Shown here: in pieces, positions 52,984 to 61,816 of the stretch
How the letters are laid out: each line of letters starts with the position of its first letter
Position numbering within the stretch: position 1 is the stretch's first letter
Assembly: GCF_002042885.1 (NCBI RefSeq)
Contig: NZ_MVFY01000005.1
Coordinates: 1 to 64,000, forward strand
From: Citrobacter portucalensis
GTDB taxonomy: Bacteria > Pseudomonadota > Gammaproteobacteria > Enterobacterales > Enterobacteriaceae
Length of the DNA stretch: 64,000 bases
Direction: 5' to 3'
The notes under the pieces: model-generated
Database searches by the model: none
Seen by the model: only the letters and a program-made list of their open reading frames with translations
What the model was told of the DNA's origin: nothing
Translations under genes and position numbers: made by a program

Positions 52984-53306
52984 TGTCAGTCGTCATCTTC
53001 AGTTACGGTTTCCGGCAGAAAATCTTGCCGCTGACAAGCAGCCTATGCGCACAATCAATCTACCTCAAGTATTAGATAACTATCATCTATTAGTGCCATC
53101 CGCGACATCTGTCACATAACCGACAATAGCGTTAACTGCTTCAAATTTTGATGCATTTTTACCCTATTCCGTCTGCATGGCGCTTGACGCCCCGCCTGAT
53201 TTCTCTAAATTGTAGTCTCGAGAGTTGGCGAGGTTTTGAACAGCCCCCACTCCGCCACCGGTTCATTCCATCTTACTTATATAAGATTTACGAAGGATGT
53301 CGAAGT
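52984..53306. promoter_or_regulatory. clpS-cspD divergent promoter region
   Basis: 323 bases with no gene. It must hold both promoters. A possible CRP half-site pair lies at 53101-53116 (CGCGA-N6-TCACA, 8 of 10 match), in keeping with reported CRP activation of cspD in E. coli, but a functional site is not proven. Around 53060-53095 is an AT-rich stretch that could hold the clpS promoter. Confidence 0.45.
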
Positions 53307-53531
53307 ATGGAAACGGGTACTGTTAAGTGGTTCAACAACGCCAAAGGGTTTGGTTTCATTTGCCCCGAAGGCGGCGGCGAAGATATTTTCGCCCATTACT
53401 CCACCATTCAGATGGATGGTTACAGAACGCTAAAAGCCGGACAGTCTGTCCAGTTTGATGTCCACCAGGGGCCAAAAGGCAATCATGCCAGTGTCATCGT
53501 GCCTGTCATTGAAGCAGAAGCTGTCGCATAG
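53307..53531 (+). CDS. cspD: CspD, cold-shock-like inhibitor of DNA replication
   Basis: 74 residues, a single cold-shock domain with RNP1 KGFGFICPE and RNP2 DIFAHYS. In E. coli CspD is made in stationary phase and slow growth, binds single-stranded DNA and blocks replication, and is degraded by Lon. The ATG at 53307 gives the E. coli length; the longer frame upstream is not supported. It differs from the cold-inducible CspA family in its C-terminal extension. Confidence 0.96.
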   Translation: METGTVKWFNNAKGFGFICPEGGGEDIFAHYSTIQMDGYRTLKAGQSVQFDVHQGPKGNHASVIVPVIEAEAVA

Positions 53532-53564
53532 CTCTTCTGTCTCATTGTGTACATCCCGCAGTCA

Positions 53565-53591
53565 AAATGCCAGCCCTTGCGGCTGGCATTT
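53565..53591. terminator. Bidirectional terminator between cspD and macB
   Basis: AAATGCCAGCC (53565-53575), loop CTTGC, GGCTGGCATTT (53581-53591). There is a perfect 11-bp stem with A and T tracts on both sides, serving the convergent cspD and macB genes. Confidence 0.9.
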
Positions 53592-53605
53592 TTATCTCTG
53601 TGGCA

Positions 53606-55552
53606 TTATTCCCGCGCCAGAGCATCTACCGGATCCAGACGTGCCGCATTCCGCGCCGGTAGCCAGCCAAACAACACACCGGTTGCAGTCGAACACAGGA
53701 ACGCCGTCAACAGCGCGACGGGTGAGAATCCAATTTCCCAGCCCGGCAGAAATAGCTGTAGCGTAAAAGCGATCAGCATCGACAGGCTAATGCCCAACGC
53801 GCCGCCAACCAGACACACTAACACTGCTTCAATTAAGAACTGTTGCAGCACGTCACTGGCGCGAGCGCCAACCGCCATACGAATACCAATCTCACGCGTT
53901 CGTTCGGTTACTGAAACCAGCATAATATTCATCACGCCAATCCCACCGACCACCAGCGAAATCACCGCCACCAGCGTCAGGAAGAGTTGTAATGTACGTG
54001 TGGTCTTTTCGGCGGTTTTCAAGATGCCGTCCATATTCCAGGTGAAGAAATCCTTCTTACCGTGGCGCAACGTCAACAGTCGGGTCAGTTGCTGTTCGGC
54101 CTGGGCACTGTCAAAACCATCCTTCACCCGCACGGTGATCGAGTTCAGCCACGACTGTCCCATAATGCGCCCGGACATAGTGCTGTAAGGCAGCCAGACA
54201 CGCAGGATCTTGCTACTGCCAAACATCGACTGTTTCTCTTCTGCAACACCAATCACCGTGGCAGGCATATTCCCCACCAGCACGACTTCGCCAACAACTT
54301 TCGCTTTATTGGGGAACAACTGACGACGGGTATTGCTGTCGAGCACCACCACCTGAGCACGGCCCGCCAGTTGCTCGGCGTTAAAGGTGGTCCCTTCGCT
54401 AAATGTCATGCCATAGACGTTGAAATAGTCGCCGCTAACGCCATTAGCACTGGCAGCAACGTCGATATTGCCATAGCGTAACCGCAGGTTCTTCGACACC
54501 GCAGGCGTTACTGAACTGACCCAGGGCTGCTTCTGTAGCGCCGTCAAATCGTCATACTTCAACGCCTGTTGATATTGCGGATCGTCGTCGCCGAAGTCTT
54601 TGCCTGGATAGATATCAATGGTGTTAGTACCAATAGCGCGAATATCTGCCAGTACCAGTTGTTTAGCCGCATCGCCTACCACCACGATCGATACCACCGA
54701 AGCAATACCGATAATGATCCCAAGCATGGTCAGTAGCGTACGCATCTTATTCGCGGCCATTGCCAGCCAGGCCATGGTAAGCGCTTCACGAAAACCGCTG
54801 ACAAACTGGCTCCAGCCGGATGCCGTTTTCACCGTTGGCTCCGCGATATCGCGTCCGCCAGAGGGTTTCTGTGGCGGTGGATTGCGCACAATCTCGCCGT
54901 CACGAATTTCAATGACCCGTTCGGCCTGCGCGGCGACCTGGCTGTCGTGAGTAACGATAATTACCGTATGCCCGCGATCGCGCAGCTGATGCAAAATCGC
55001 CATCACCTCTTCGCCGGAATGGCTATCCAGTGCACCGGTGGGTTCGTCGGCAAGAATAACCTGCCCCCCGTTCATCAGCGCACGCGCGATACTGACCCGC
55101 TGCTGCTGACCACCGGAAAGCTGGGAAGGTTGATAGTCAACCCGGTCACCCAACCCCAGCCGCTGGAGTAATTCCTGCGCACGCGCCAGGCGCTGCTTAC
55201 GTTCAGTGCCCGCGTAGACCGCCGGTACCTCAACGTTTTGTGCGGCGGTTAAATGCGACAGCAGGTGATAGCGCTGGAAGATAAAACCAAAATGCTCACG
55301 ACGCAGTTGCGCTAGCGCATCGCTATCCAGCGTAGAGACATCACGTCCGGCAACGCGATACGTACCGCTGGTTGGCTTATCCAGACAGCCGAGAATGTTC
55401 ATCAGCGTCGATTTACCCGAACCCGACGCCCCGACAATCGCCACCATTTCCCCGGCCTGAATGCTCAAGGATACGTCCTTCAACACCTCAACCTGGCCTT
55501 CGCCTGACGGATAGCTGCGGCGGATATGGCTCAGCTCAAGCAATGCTGTCAT
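53606..55552 (-). CDS. macB: MacB, ABC-type macrolide/enterotoxin efflux permease
   Basis: 648 residues. The N-terminal ATPase domain (about 1-230) has Walker [10 protein letters not shown], the signature [15 protein letters not shown] and Walker [11 protein letters not shown]. Four membrane helices follow: one at about 275-295 and three in the C-terminal FtsX-like region (about 520-640), with a large periplasmic domain between. With MacA and TolC it exports macrolides, heat-stable enterotoxin and haem precursors. It overlaps macA by 4 bases. Confidence 0.97.
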   Translation of the reverse strand: MTALLELSHIRRSYPSGEGQVEVLKDVSLSIQAGEMVAIVGASGSGKSTLMNILGCLDKPTSGTYRVAGRDVSTLDSDALAQLRREHFGFIFQRYHLLSHLTAAQNVEVPAVYAGTERKQRLARAQELLQRLGLGDRVDYQPSQLSGGQQQRVSIARALMNGGQVILADEPTGALDSHSGEEVMAILHQLRDRGHTVIIVTHDSQVAAQAERVIEIRDGEIVRNPPPQKPSGGRDIAEPTVKTASGWSQFVSGFREALTMAWLAMAANKMRTLLTMLGIIIGIASVVSIVVVGDAAKQLVLADIRAIGTNTIDIYPGKDFGDDDPQYQQALKYDDLTALQKQPWVSSVTPAVSKNLRLRYGNIDVAASANGVSGDYFNVYGMTFSEGTTFNAEQLAGRAQVVVLDSNTRRQLFPNKAKVVGEVVLVGNMPATVIGVAEEKQSMFGSSKILRVWLPYSTMSGRIMGQSWLNSITVRVKDGFDSAQAEQQLTRLLTLRHGKKDFFTWNMDGILKTAEKTTRTLQLFLTLVAVISLVVGGIGVMNIMLVSVTERTREIGIRMAVGARASDVLQQFLIEAVLVCLVGGALGISLSMLIAFTLQLFLPGWEIGFSPVALLTAFLCSTATGVLFGWLPARNAARLDPVDALARE

Positions 55553-56664
55553 TTTGCAGCTCCAGCGTTGCCCTCACCGGTAATGACTTCATCCCCCTCT
55601 TCCAGCCCTTTCACGATCTCCACATCGGTGTCATTACGCGCGCCGATAACCACTTCACGTTCGCGGGTTTCGCCGTTACGCAGTAGTCTGACGTTATAGC
55701 GGTTGTTGCCAATAGGATCGCCCAGCGCCGACAGCGGGATGGTCAGGACATTTTTGACATCAGTGAGCTGGATATGGACCTGCGCGGTCATATCCAGGCG
55801 CAGGATCCCTTTCGGGTTTGGAACTTCGAAGCGGGCATAGTAGAAAATCGCATCATTCACTTTCTCTGGCGTCGGAAGAACATCTTTGAGCTTACCTTCA
55901 TAGCGTGTTTGCGGATCGCCCAGCACGGTAAACCAGGCCTTTTGCCCAGGATGCAGGTGAATTACATCAGCCTCAGAAACCTGCGCTTTTACCAGCATGG
56001 TGCTCATATCCGCCAGCGTCAGAATATTAGGGGCCTGCTGGGCGGCAATAACGGTTTGCCCTTGCAGGGTAGTAATTTGCGTTACTTCGCCAGCCATTGG
56101 CGCAACGATGCGGGTGTAGTCAAGGTTGGTTTTTGCCGTATCGAGAGAGGCCTGATTACGCTTAATTTGCGCGTCAATTGTGCCAATTTGCGCCTGTTTG
56201 ACCGCCATTTCGGTGGCCGCCGTGTCGAGATCCTGCTGTGAAACGGCCTGAGTTTTCGCCAGCTGTTGTTGGCGGGAGAGAGTGACCCGCGCCAGCTTCC
56301 ACTCAGCTTCGGCTTGTAAACGCTGGGCGCGCAATTCCATCAGCGTCGCTTCAACCTCTTTGATTTGGTTTTGCGCCTGTTCAGGATCGATAACACCGAG
56401 CAACTGATCTTTTTTCACTTTATCGCCAATCGCAACCGACAGCGTTTTTAACTGCCCGCTGACCTGTGCCCCGACGTCAACTTTACGCAGCGCATCCAGC
56501 TTACCGGTCGCCAGCACGCTTTGTTGCAGATCGCCAGGTCGAACAATTAATGTTTGATACTGAGGTAAAGGCGCATTAAGCGTTCGCCAAAGTGCAATTA
56601 CCGCCACAATAAGGATGACGGCGAACAGAAAATAGCGTTTTTTGATTTTTCCCTTGAGCTTCAT
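55549..56664 (-). CDS. macA: MacA, periplasmic adaptor of the MacAB-TolC pump
   Basis: 371 residues, a membrane fusion protein. The N-terminal anchor (about 10-28) is followed by a lipoyl domain ([23 protein letters not shown]), a long alpha-hairpin (about 100-165), and beta-barrel domains. It passes substrates from MacB to TolC. It diverges from ybjX across 159 bases. Confidence 0.96.
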   Translation of the reverse strand: MKLKGKIKKRYFLFAVILIVAVIALWRTLNAPLPQYQTLIVRPGDLQQSVLATGKLDALRKVDVGAQVSGQLKTLSVAIGDKVKKDQLLGVIDPEQAQNQIKEVEATLMELRAQRLQAEAEWKLARVTLSRQQQLAKTQAVSQQDLDTAATEMAVKQAQIGTIDAQIKRNQASLDTAKTNLDYTRIVAPMAGEVTQITTLQGQTVIAAQQAPNILTLADMSTMLVKAQVSEADVIHLHPGQKAWFTVLGDPQTRYEGKLKDVLPTPEKVNDAIFYYARFEVPNPKGILRLDMTAQVHIQLTDVKNVLTIPLSALGDPIGNNRYNVRLLRNGETREREVVIGARNDTDVEIVKGLEEGDEVITGEGNAGAAK

Positions 56665-56823
56665 AAATGTCCCAATACCCCCAATACGTCCACCAGAGTG
56701 GAGTGCTAATCATCAACGTTAAATAAATCGCCGTTGAAAAGCGCAAGAATAACAGAGTTATTGATGAATGGTTAAGATCCGCTGTGCTGAAATTAGTACA
56801 AGGGTATCAATCGGATTTATATT

Positions 56824-57771
56824 ATGAGTCAACTAACTGAAAGCACTTTTCTTTCCACCAAACCAGTCACGCGTTTTGGCCTTTTTTTCAGCCTGAGCAG
56901 CGGTCATTTACGGCCCGCACATTGCTGGGATAAACGGAGCTTTCGTCGTAAATTTATCTGGCGTTCATTATTGATACCCCGTCTCACTCAGGAATGGATG
57001 ACTGAACTGGCCCAATGGCCGGATCTTGGCCCCCTGCTCGCCCGTCAACCCCGACTGCCGGTTCGTTTGCACCGTCCTTATCTTGCGGCAAACTTCTCCC
57101 GCAAAATGCGTTTAGATGCGGTGCGTTTTCATTACCATTTTATCCGCCACGCATTCTTACCCGCTGAATTTAACGCCTTATTAAGCAATGACGGCTTACA
57201 TCTGGCGCAAACCGAAGGTAAAGACGGCGATATATTTACCATCACCATGATGATGTTTCCGGTACTGGATAAAGAGGGTGAAGCCACCATTCAGGTGCGC
57301 AATGGTGACGGAGACGTGCTAACTAAAATGACGTTTACGTTCTGCGAATATAATGGGAAAAGGACATTATTTATTGGCGGTGTGCAGGGCAATGCGCAAC
57401 TACCGCACGAAGCAATCCAAAAAGCGACGAAGTCCTGCCATGGAATTTTCCCAAAACGTATTGTGATGGAAACCATTTGCCGTTTAGCCGAACAGTTGAA
57501 TATTGAAAAAGTTATGGCTGTAAGCAATGAACAGCATATCTTTCGCAGTCAACGCTACCACGATAAAAACAAGGTGATCCATTCTGACTACAACGCTTTT
57601 TGGGAGTCGGTTGGCGGTGAGTGCGACAGCAACGGGTACTATCATATTCCGCGCACGCTGGCGCGAAAAAGCGAGGCGGATATTGCGAGCAAAAAACGCG
57701 CAGAATACCGCCGCCGCTATCAGCTACTGGACAGCATCCATTCGCAGCTGTCGTCGATGTTTCGCCACTAA
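56824..57771 (+). CDS. ybjX: YbjX, DUF535 (VirK/SomA-like) protein
   Basis: 315 residues, the DUF535 family related to Salmonella SomA and Shigella VirK, which affect outer-membrane stress resistance and virulence. It has no signal peptide or membrane helix; the C-terminal end KKRAEYRRRYQLLDSIHSQL is basic. It is slightly shorter than the E. coli protein (about 330). I looked for a PhoP box upstream and found no convincing pair. It overlaps the convergent ybjD end by 4 bases. Confidence 0.93.
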   Translation: MSQLTESTFLSTKPVTRFGLFFSLSSGHLRPAHCWDKRSFRRKFIWRSLLIPRLTQEWMTELAQWPDLGPLLARQPRLPVRLHRPYLAANFSRKMRLDAVRFHYHFIRHAFLPAEFNALLSNDGLHLAQTEGKDGDIFTITMMMFPVLDKEGEATIQVRNGDGDVLTKMTFTFCEYNGKRTLFIGGVQGNAQLPHEAIQKATKSCHGIFPKRIVMETICRLAEQLNIEKVMAVSNEQHIFRSQRYHDKNKVIHSDYNAFWESVGGECDSNGYYHIPRTLARKSEADIASKKRAEYRRRYQLLDSIHSQLSSMFRH

Positions 57772-59426
57772 TCCGCTCTGCCGCGTGCCAGCCACAGCAC
57801 GCGGGAAAACATTTTTCGCAGCAGCGTTGGCACCGCATCAACGCCCCGCCGCCCGGCTTCCATCGCCACCTCAATGGCCAAATCCGGTTTTGACGAACGA
57901 TGTATCGCCTTGGAGATAATTTTGCGCATATTCATAGGCACGTTCTCCGGGATTTGCGCCACCCGGTGAAAGACGTCAGCAAACCCCTGGCGATACATAA
58001 AGTGTTCCATATCCAGCGCGGGGAGCATGGTCAAATGCTCACGCTCTTCCTCTCTGTCGTCATTCAATAAGCTACGTACCGTGGCCGCGTACTTTTTCCC
58101 GGCTTCATCGCCATCGACCAGCACATGCCACTCTATCCCCATCCGGCGGGCGAATTTAACCAGCGGCTTAAGACCGGACTGGGCAAATTCAATGACTTTA
58201 ATCCCTTCTGCATCAAAGTGATGTCCGCACTGGCGGGCCAGTTCGTTAATAACCCAGGTTTCCGTTTCACCTTCCACCAGCAGCCAGCAGCGGGCAAACA
58301 ACGATGACGCACGATTAAAACGAATATGAAATGCGATTCGCCGACCATCTTCTGCACTGATCCCACCCGGCCCAAGCCGCCAGGCAGCGACACGGGATGA
58401 TTCACGTACCAGACGAACAACATGCTCAACAGGCGTAAGGGACAGCAGCTCACCGGAGTTGGTGGTCGCCACTCGCTGCAGAGGCAGTAAATTCAACAAG
58501 TGCCAGGCCACCGACAGCATGATGGGATGTAAACGCGTTTCCGGATCTTCCACCAGCAGTAAAGGTCGGGCGTCTTTGTCCAGCCTTAGCGTGCCTTTGG
58601 CCTGCAACAAGGTCGAAAACAGGCCCAACAGAATAACCCGGTGCGTACGTCCGCCGGGTTTATCAATCATGCGGTTAATAATGTCCAGATAGCGCCAGCT
58701 CCGTTGTTCGTTATTGGAGCGACGGCGCATCAGACGGTAGCGGGACTGGCCAGCCCCCTGCTCGGAAAAATAGTGCTCCAACAACTGAACCATGGCCGAT
58801 AACCCCTGGCGGATCTGCCCGTCGGTCAGGTTTTGCGGCCGGGTAGCCAGCTCACGCGCCAGAAAATCCAGTTGGCGGGCGGTGACTTCGACATCCGCCG
58901 AGTCCGGCACGGTACCGTTGCGGATCCGTCGCATGAATCGCGCGTCGCGCAGACGCAGTACCGGCATCAGACGCACAAGGTGGCGCGCCTGATCGTTAAT
59001 GTCATCGAGAGGTAATGGATGGCCGTCGCCATCAAGAAAACTGCGCAAGGTAAGAACGCTACCGTCATCCGCACACTCGCCTTCCAGGCGATAAAAAATG
59101 CGGTGATAGCCATCCTGGCAAGGCGTCCAACTGGCTTCCAGAGGACGATAGCGACGCACCCGGTAACGACCCGGCTGGGATTCACGAAACGTCAGGATAA
59201 TGTGCAGGTGGTGTTCCCTGCCCTGTATATCACCCGGCGGGAACCAGAAATCCTCGCGGACAAAATGATACAAGTCTGACTCCGGCGACAGCAGCAGGGT
59301 CAAGGCATCCAGCAGACTGGATTTACCCCACGCGTTCTCCCCAATCAGCACGTTGCTCTGCTCCAGCATCAACGACAGACGGTTAATACCGCGAAATCCA
59401 ACAATCTCAACGCGTTCGAGAATCAT
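57768..59426 (-). CDS. ybjD: YbjD, OLD-family ATP-dependent endonuclease
   Basis: 552 residues. The N-terminal AAA ATPase of ABC/SMC type has Walker A IGENAWGKSSLLDAL (residues about 28-42) and Walker B-like LLLVEDPETRLHP. The C-terminal TOPRIM has the acidic motif LVEGETETWVINEL and VLVDGDEAG, the metal site of OLD nucleases. The family includes P2 Old and several anti-phage nucleases, but the role of YbjD is not settled. The ATG at 59426 follows GGAGG; 11 upstream codons are excluded. It is full length against E. coli YbjD and convergent with ybjX. Confidence 0.94.
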   Translation of the reverse strand: MILERVEIVGFRGINRLSLMLEQSNVLIGENAWGKSSLLDALTLLLSPESDLYHFVREDFWFPPGDIQGREHHLHIILTFRESQPGRYRVRRYRPLEASWTPCQDGYHRIFYRLEGECADDGSVLTLRSFLDGDGHPLPLDDINDQARHLVRLMPVLRLRDARFMRRIRNGTVPDSADVEVTARQLDFLARELATRPQNLTDGQIRQGLSAMVQLLEHYFSEQGAGQSRYRLMRRRSNNEQRSWRYLDIINRMIDKPGGRTHRVILLGLFSTLLQAKGTLRLDKDARPLLLVEDPETRLHPIMLSVAWHLLNLLPLQRVATTNSGELLSLTPVEHVVRLVRESSRVAAWRLGPGGISAEDGRRIAFHIRFNRASSLFARCWLLVEGETETWVINELARQCGHHFDAEGIKVIEFAQSGLKPLVKFARRMGIEWHVLVDGDEAGKKYAATVRSLLNDDREEEREHLTMLPALDMEHFMYRQGFADVFHRVAQIPENVPMNMRKIISKAIHRSSKPDLAIEVAMEAGRRGVDAVPTLLRKMFSRVLWLARGRAD

Positions 59427-59797
59427 ATAGCCTCCGGAAATGCTAACTTTTTCCTTCAAGTTATCAGGAGTATAACGGCAAGCGGGCGCTCAGGACACCC
59501 GATATCAACCTGGCGTGAATCGCAAAAGCAAAAAAAATAAGAATATTCTTCTTATGTTTTCTCCTGAATATAATTTCAGAACTTAATCATCGTCCTTTCG
59601 CTAATTGAACTATGCTTCATTCACCCAAGATTCAAAAAGGAATCGCAACATATTGCCTTAAATCAAATTTTTTCATCAATTTAACTGGCGAAGGGATGAT
59701 ATTTTTTTCTAAAATACCCGCTCTTTCATCATCGTCCCTTTTAGCGATGAATTACCGGGCAAGGAACACGAACCCGGAACTTTTAATTGAGGTGGTT
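59427..59797. promoter_or_regulatory. ybjD-aqpZ divergent region with Rcs-like palindrome
   Basis: 371 bases without a gene. It must carry the aqpZ promoter and the ybjD promoter. A perfect 12-bp palindrome AAGAATATTCTT lies at 59539-59550 within TAAGAATATTCTTC (59538-59551), which matches 12 of 14 positions of the RcsA-RcsB consensus if the C/T position is allowed. It is about 250 bases before aqpZ and 110 bases before ybjD. AT-rich sequence with A and T runs surrounds it. Confidence 0.5.
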
Positions 59798-60493
59798 ATG
59801 TTCAGGAAATTAGCAGCTGAATTCTTCGGTACGTTTTGGCTCGTTTTTGGTGGGTGCGGTAGTGCAGTGCTGGCAGCCGCATTCCCGGAATTGGGAATTG
59901 GATTTGCCGGTGTCGCGCTGGCATTCGGCCTGACAGTATTAACCATGGCATTCGCTGTGGGTCATATTTCAGGTGGACATTTTAACCCGGCGGTAACCTT
60001 CGGTTTATGGGCTGGCGGTCGTTTCCCGGCAAAAGATGTTATTGGTTACGTTATTGCTCAGGTTGTGGGCGGTATTGTTGCAGCTGCGGCACTGTATCTT
60101 ATTGCCAGCGGTAAAGCAGGTTTTGATGCAACGGCCAGTGGTTTTGCTTCGAACGGCTTTGGTGAACATTCACCAGGCGGTTATTCCATGCTTTCTGCCG
60201 TCGTCATTGAAATTATTCTGACCGCAGGTTTCTTATTAGTGATCCACGGCGCGACCGATAAACATGCTCCGGCAGGTTTTGCACCTATCGCAATTGGTCT
60301 GGCGTTAACACTGATTCACTTGATCAGTATTCCGGTCACCAACACCTCCGTAAACCCGGCACGTAGTACCGCAGTAGCCATTTTCCAGGGCGGCTGGGCA
60401 TTGCAACAATTGTGGTTCTTCTGGGTCATGCCGATTATCGGTGGGGTTCTCGGCGGTCTTATTTACCGCACCCTGCTCGAAAAACGCGATTAA
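59798..60493 (+). CDS. aqpZ: AqpZ, aquaporin Z
   Basis: 231 residues, with six membrane helices and two half-helices holding the NPA motifs (HFNPAVTFG near residue 63 and SVNPARSTA near 186). The aromatic/arginine filter Arg follows the second NPA (NPAR), and the pore includes the His typical of water-only channels. It moves water across the inner membrane. The ATG at 59798 follows GAGGTGG and gives the E. coli length; the long upstream frame is not coding. Confidence 0.97.
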   Translation: MFRKLAAEFFGTFWLVFGGCGSAVLAAAFPELGIGFAGVALAFGLTVLTMAFAVGHISGGHFNPAVTFGLWAGGRFPAKDVIGYVIAQVVGGIVAAAALYLIASGKAGFDATASGFASNGFGEHSPGGYSMLSAVVIEIILTAGFLLVIHGATDKHAPAGFAPIAIGLALTLIHLISIPVTNTSVNPARSTAVAIFQGGWALQQLWFFWVMPIIGGVLGGLIYRTLLEKRD

Positions 60494-60501
60494 TCGCTAA
60501 C

Positions 60502-60534
60502 AAAAAGGCCTGGCGAAAGTCAGGTCTTTTTTTT
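60502..60534 (+). terminator. Rho-independent terminator of aqpZ
   Basis: GGCCTG (60507-60512) pairs with CAGGTC (60521-60526), with one wobble, followed by TTTTTTTT. Confidence 0.85.
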
Positions 60535-60592
60535 CCTCTCTATATTTCCTTTTATTTGCAACTTTACTCCCCTCTTTGCATTGAGTAGTGTG

Positions 60593-60719
60593 TATACCCG
60601 TTATACTTCAAGTTGCAGATGTGTTGACTGCGCTCGCTCCCCCCAGTCACGTACTTATGTACGCTCCCGGGGATTCACTCCCTTGCCGCCTTCCTGCAAC
60701 TTGAATTATTTAGGTTATA
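60593..60719. repeat. ERIC element, 127 bp
   Basis: The element starts TATACCCGTTATACTTCAAG and ends GAATTATTTAGGTTATA, with the ends complementary. The central inverted core contains GGGGATTCAC and CCAGTCAC, the binding regions of the standard ERIC primers. Its length is exactly the full-size 127 bp. It lies between aqpZ and lysO, ending 42 bases before the lysO start, so it is probably transcribed with lysO and forms a long hairpin. Confidence 0.93.
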
Positions 60720-60761
60720 GTGACGCATTTCGTCTTACTTCTCAGCAAGGATCTGGTTTTC

Positions 60762-61661
60762 ATGTTTTCAGGGCTGTTAATCATTCTGGTTCCCCTAATT
60801 GTGGGCTACCTTATTCCGCTCCGGCACAGGACTGCATTACAACTTATCAATCGCCTGTTAAGCTGGATCGTCTACCTTATTCTCTTTTTTATGGGTATTA
60901 GCCTGGCGTTTCTGGATAATCTCGCCAGCAACCTGTTAGCCATTCTTCATTATTCTGCGGTCAGCGTGACGGTCATTATACTGTGTAATATTGCGGCGCT
61001 GTTCTGGCTGGAGCGTTCGCTGCCCTGGAGACACAACCACAAGCAAGAAAAGCTCCCCTCGCGAATTGCAATGGCGCTTGAGTCGCTTCAGCTTTGCGGC
61101 GTCGTCGTCATCGGTTTCCTGCTCGGCCTCACTGGGCTTCCCATTCTGCAGCATGCCACCGAAGCCAGCGAATATACGTTAATCTTTTTACTGTTCCTGG
61201 TGGGGATTCAACTGCGCAACAGCGGCATGACCTTAAAGCAAATTGTGTTGAACCGTCGGGGGATGATCGTGGCCGTCGTCGTCGTCGCCAGTTCGATGCT
61301 GGCGGGGGTTATCAATGCCTTGATCCTCGGTCTACCGCTGAAAACCGCGCTGGCGATGGCATCAGGTTTTGGCTGGTATTCCCTGTCCGGTATTCTGTTA
61401 ACCGAATCGTTCGGGCCAGTAATTGGTAGTGCCGCCTTCTTTAACGACCTGGCCCGTGAGCTGATCGCCATTATGTTGATTCCAGGAATGGTGGGCCGCA
61501 GCCGCTCTACCGCGCTGGGATTATGCGGCGCGACATCAATGGATTTCACCCTGCCCGTTTTACAACGCAGCGGCGGTCTGGAAATGGTCCCGGCAGCCAT
61601 CGTCCACGGCTTTATTCTGAGTCTGTTAGTGCCTCTGCTAATGGCGTTTTTCTCCGCCTGA
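60762..61661 (+). CDS. lysO: LysO (YbjE), lysine exporter
   Basis: 299 residues, with about eight membrane helices and a conserved GFGWYSLSGILLTESFGPVIGSAAFFNDLARE stretch typical of the family. It exports L-lysine and the toxic analogue thialysine, and E. coli lysO is regulated by ArgP. The ATG at 60762 follows AGCAAGGATCTGG and gives the E. coli length. Confidence 0.95.
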   Translation: MFSGLLIILVPLIVGYLIPLRHRTALQLINRLLSWIVYLILFFMGISLAFLDNLASNLLAILHYSAVSVTVIILCNIAALFWLERSLPWRHNHKQEKLPSRIAMALESLQLCGVVVIGFLLGLTGLPILQHATEASEYTLIFLLFLVGIQLRNSGMTLKQIVLNRRGMIVAVVVVASSMLAGVINALILGLPLKTALAMASGFGWYSLSGILLTESFGPVIGSAAFFNDLARELIAIMLIPGMVGRSRSTALGLCGATSMDFTLPVLQRSGGLEMVPAAIVHGFILSLLVPLLMAFFSA

Positions 61662-61681
61662 CGCCGGGACAAATACCTCTC

Positions 61682-61703
61682 TGGCGGTAGTCAGCTACCG
61701 CCA
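61682..61703. other. Perfect 9-bp hairpin between lysO and hcp
   Basis: TGGCGGTAG (61682-61690), loop TCAG, CTACCGCCA (61695-61703), followed by AAAATTG rather than a T run. It may end or stabilise the lysO mRNA. The GGCGGTAG core is also part of the ops motif, but this is not an ops site. Confidence 0.5.
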
Positions 61704-61706
61704 AAA

Positions 61707-61720
61707 TTGCGCTAAATCAA
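61707..61720 (+). promoter_or_regulatory. FNR site of the hcp promoter
   Basis: TTGCGCTAAATCAA has a perfect right half (ATCAA) and a weaker left half of the FNR consensus TTGAT-N4-ATCAA. If the start of transcription is near 61786, it is centred at about -72.5, the position reported for E. coli hcp. It accounts for anaerobic activation. Confidence 0.6.
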
Positions 61721-61779
61721 TCTCCCTGCAAGTAGTAGCAGAAATCCCTTTTATCCCTTCGCGCACAGGCATAACCTTA

Positions 61780-61802
61780 AACATGTATATTAAATATAAC
61801 TT
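61780..61802. promoter_or_regulatory. NsrR operator of hcp
   Basis: A 23-base imperfect inverted repeat running AACATGTATATTAAATATAA and on to 61802 fits the NsrR pattern AAnATGnAT-N-ATnnATnTT. It overlaps the presumed transcription start, so NsrR would repress until nitric oxide removes its cluster. It ends 14 bases before the hcp ATG. Confidence 0.7.
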
Positions 61803-61816
61803 TAAAAGGTGTGACC

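Noticed and set aside
56701-56823. Possible PhoP box before ybjX
   Set aside because: GTTAA and GTTGA copies are 15 bases apart, not the 11 needed for the direct repeat, and other matches are poor.
61682-61693. GGCGGTAG core resembling an ops element after lysO
   Set aside because: The next bases (TCAG) do not fit the ops consensus, there is no JUMPstart, and the eight bases belong to a perfect hairpin.
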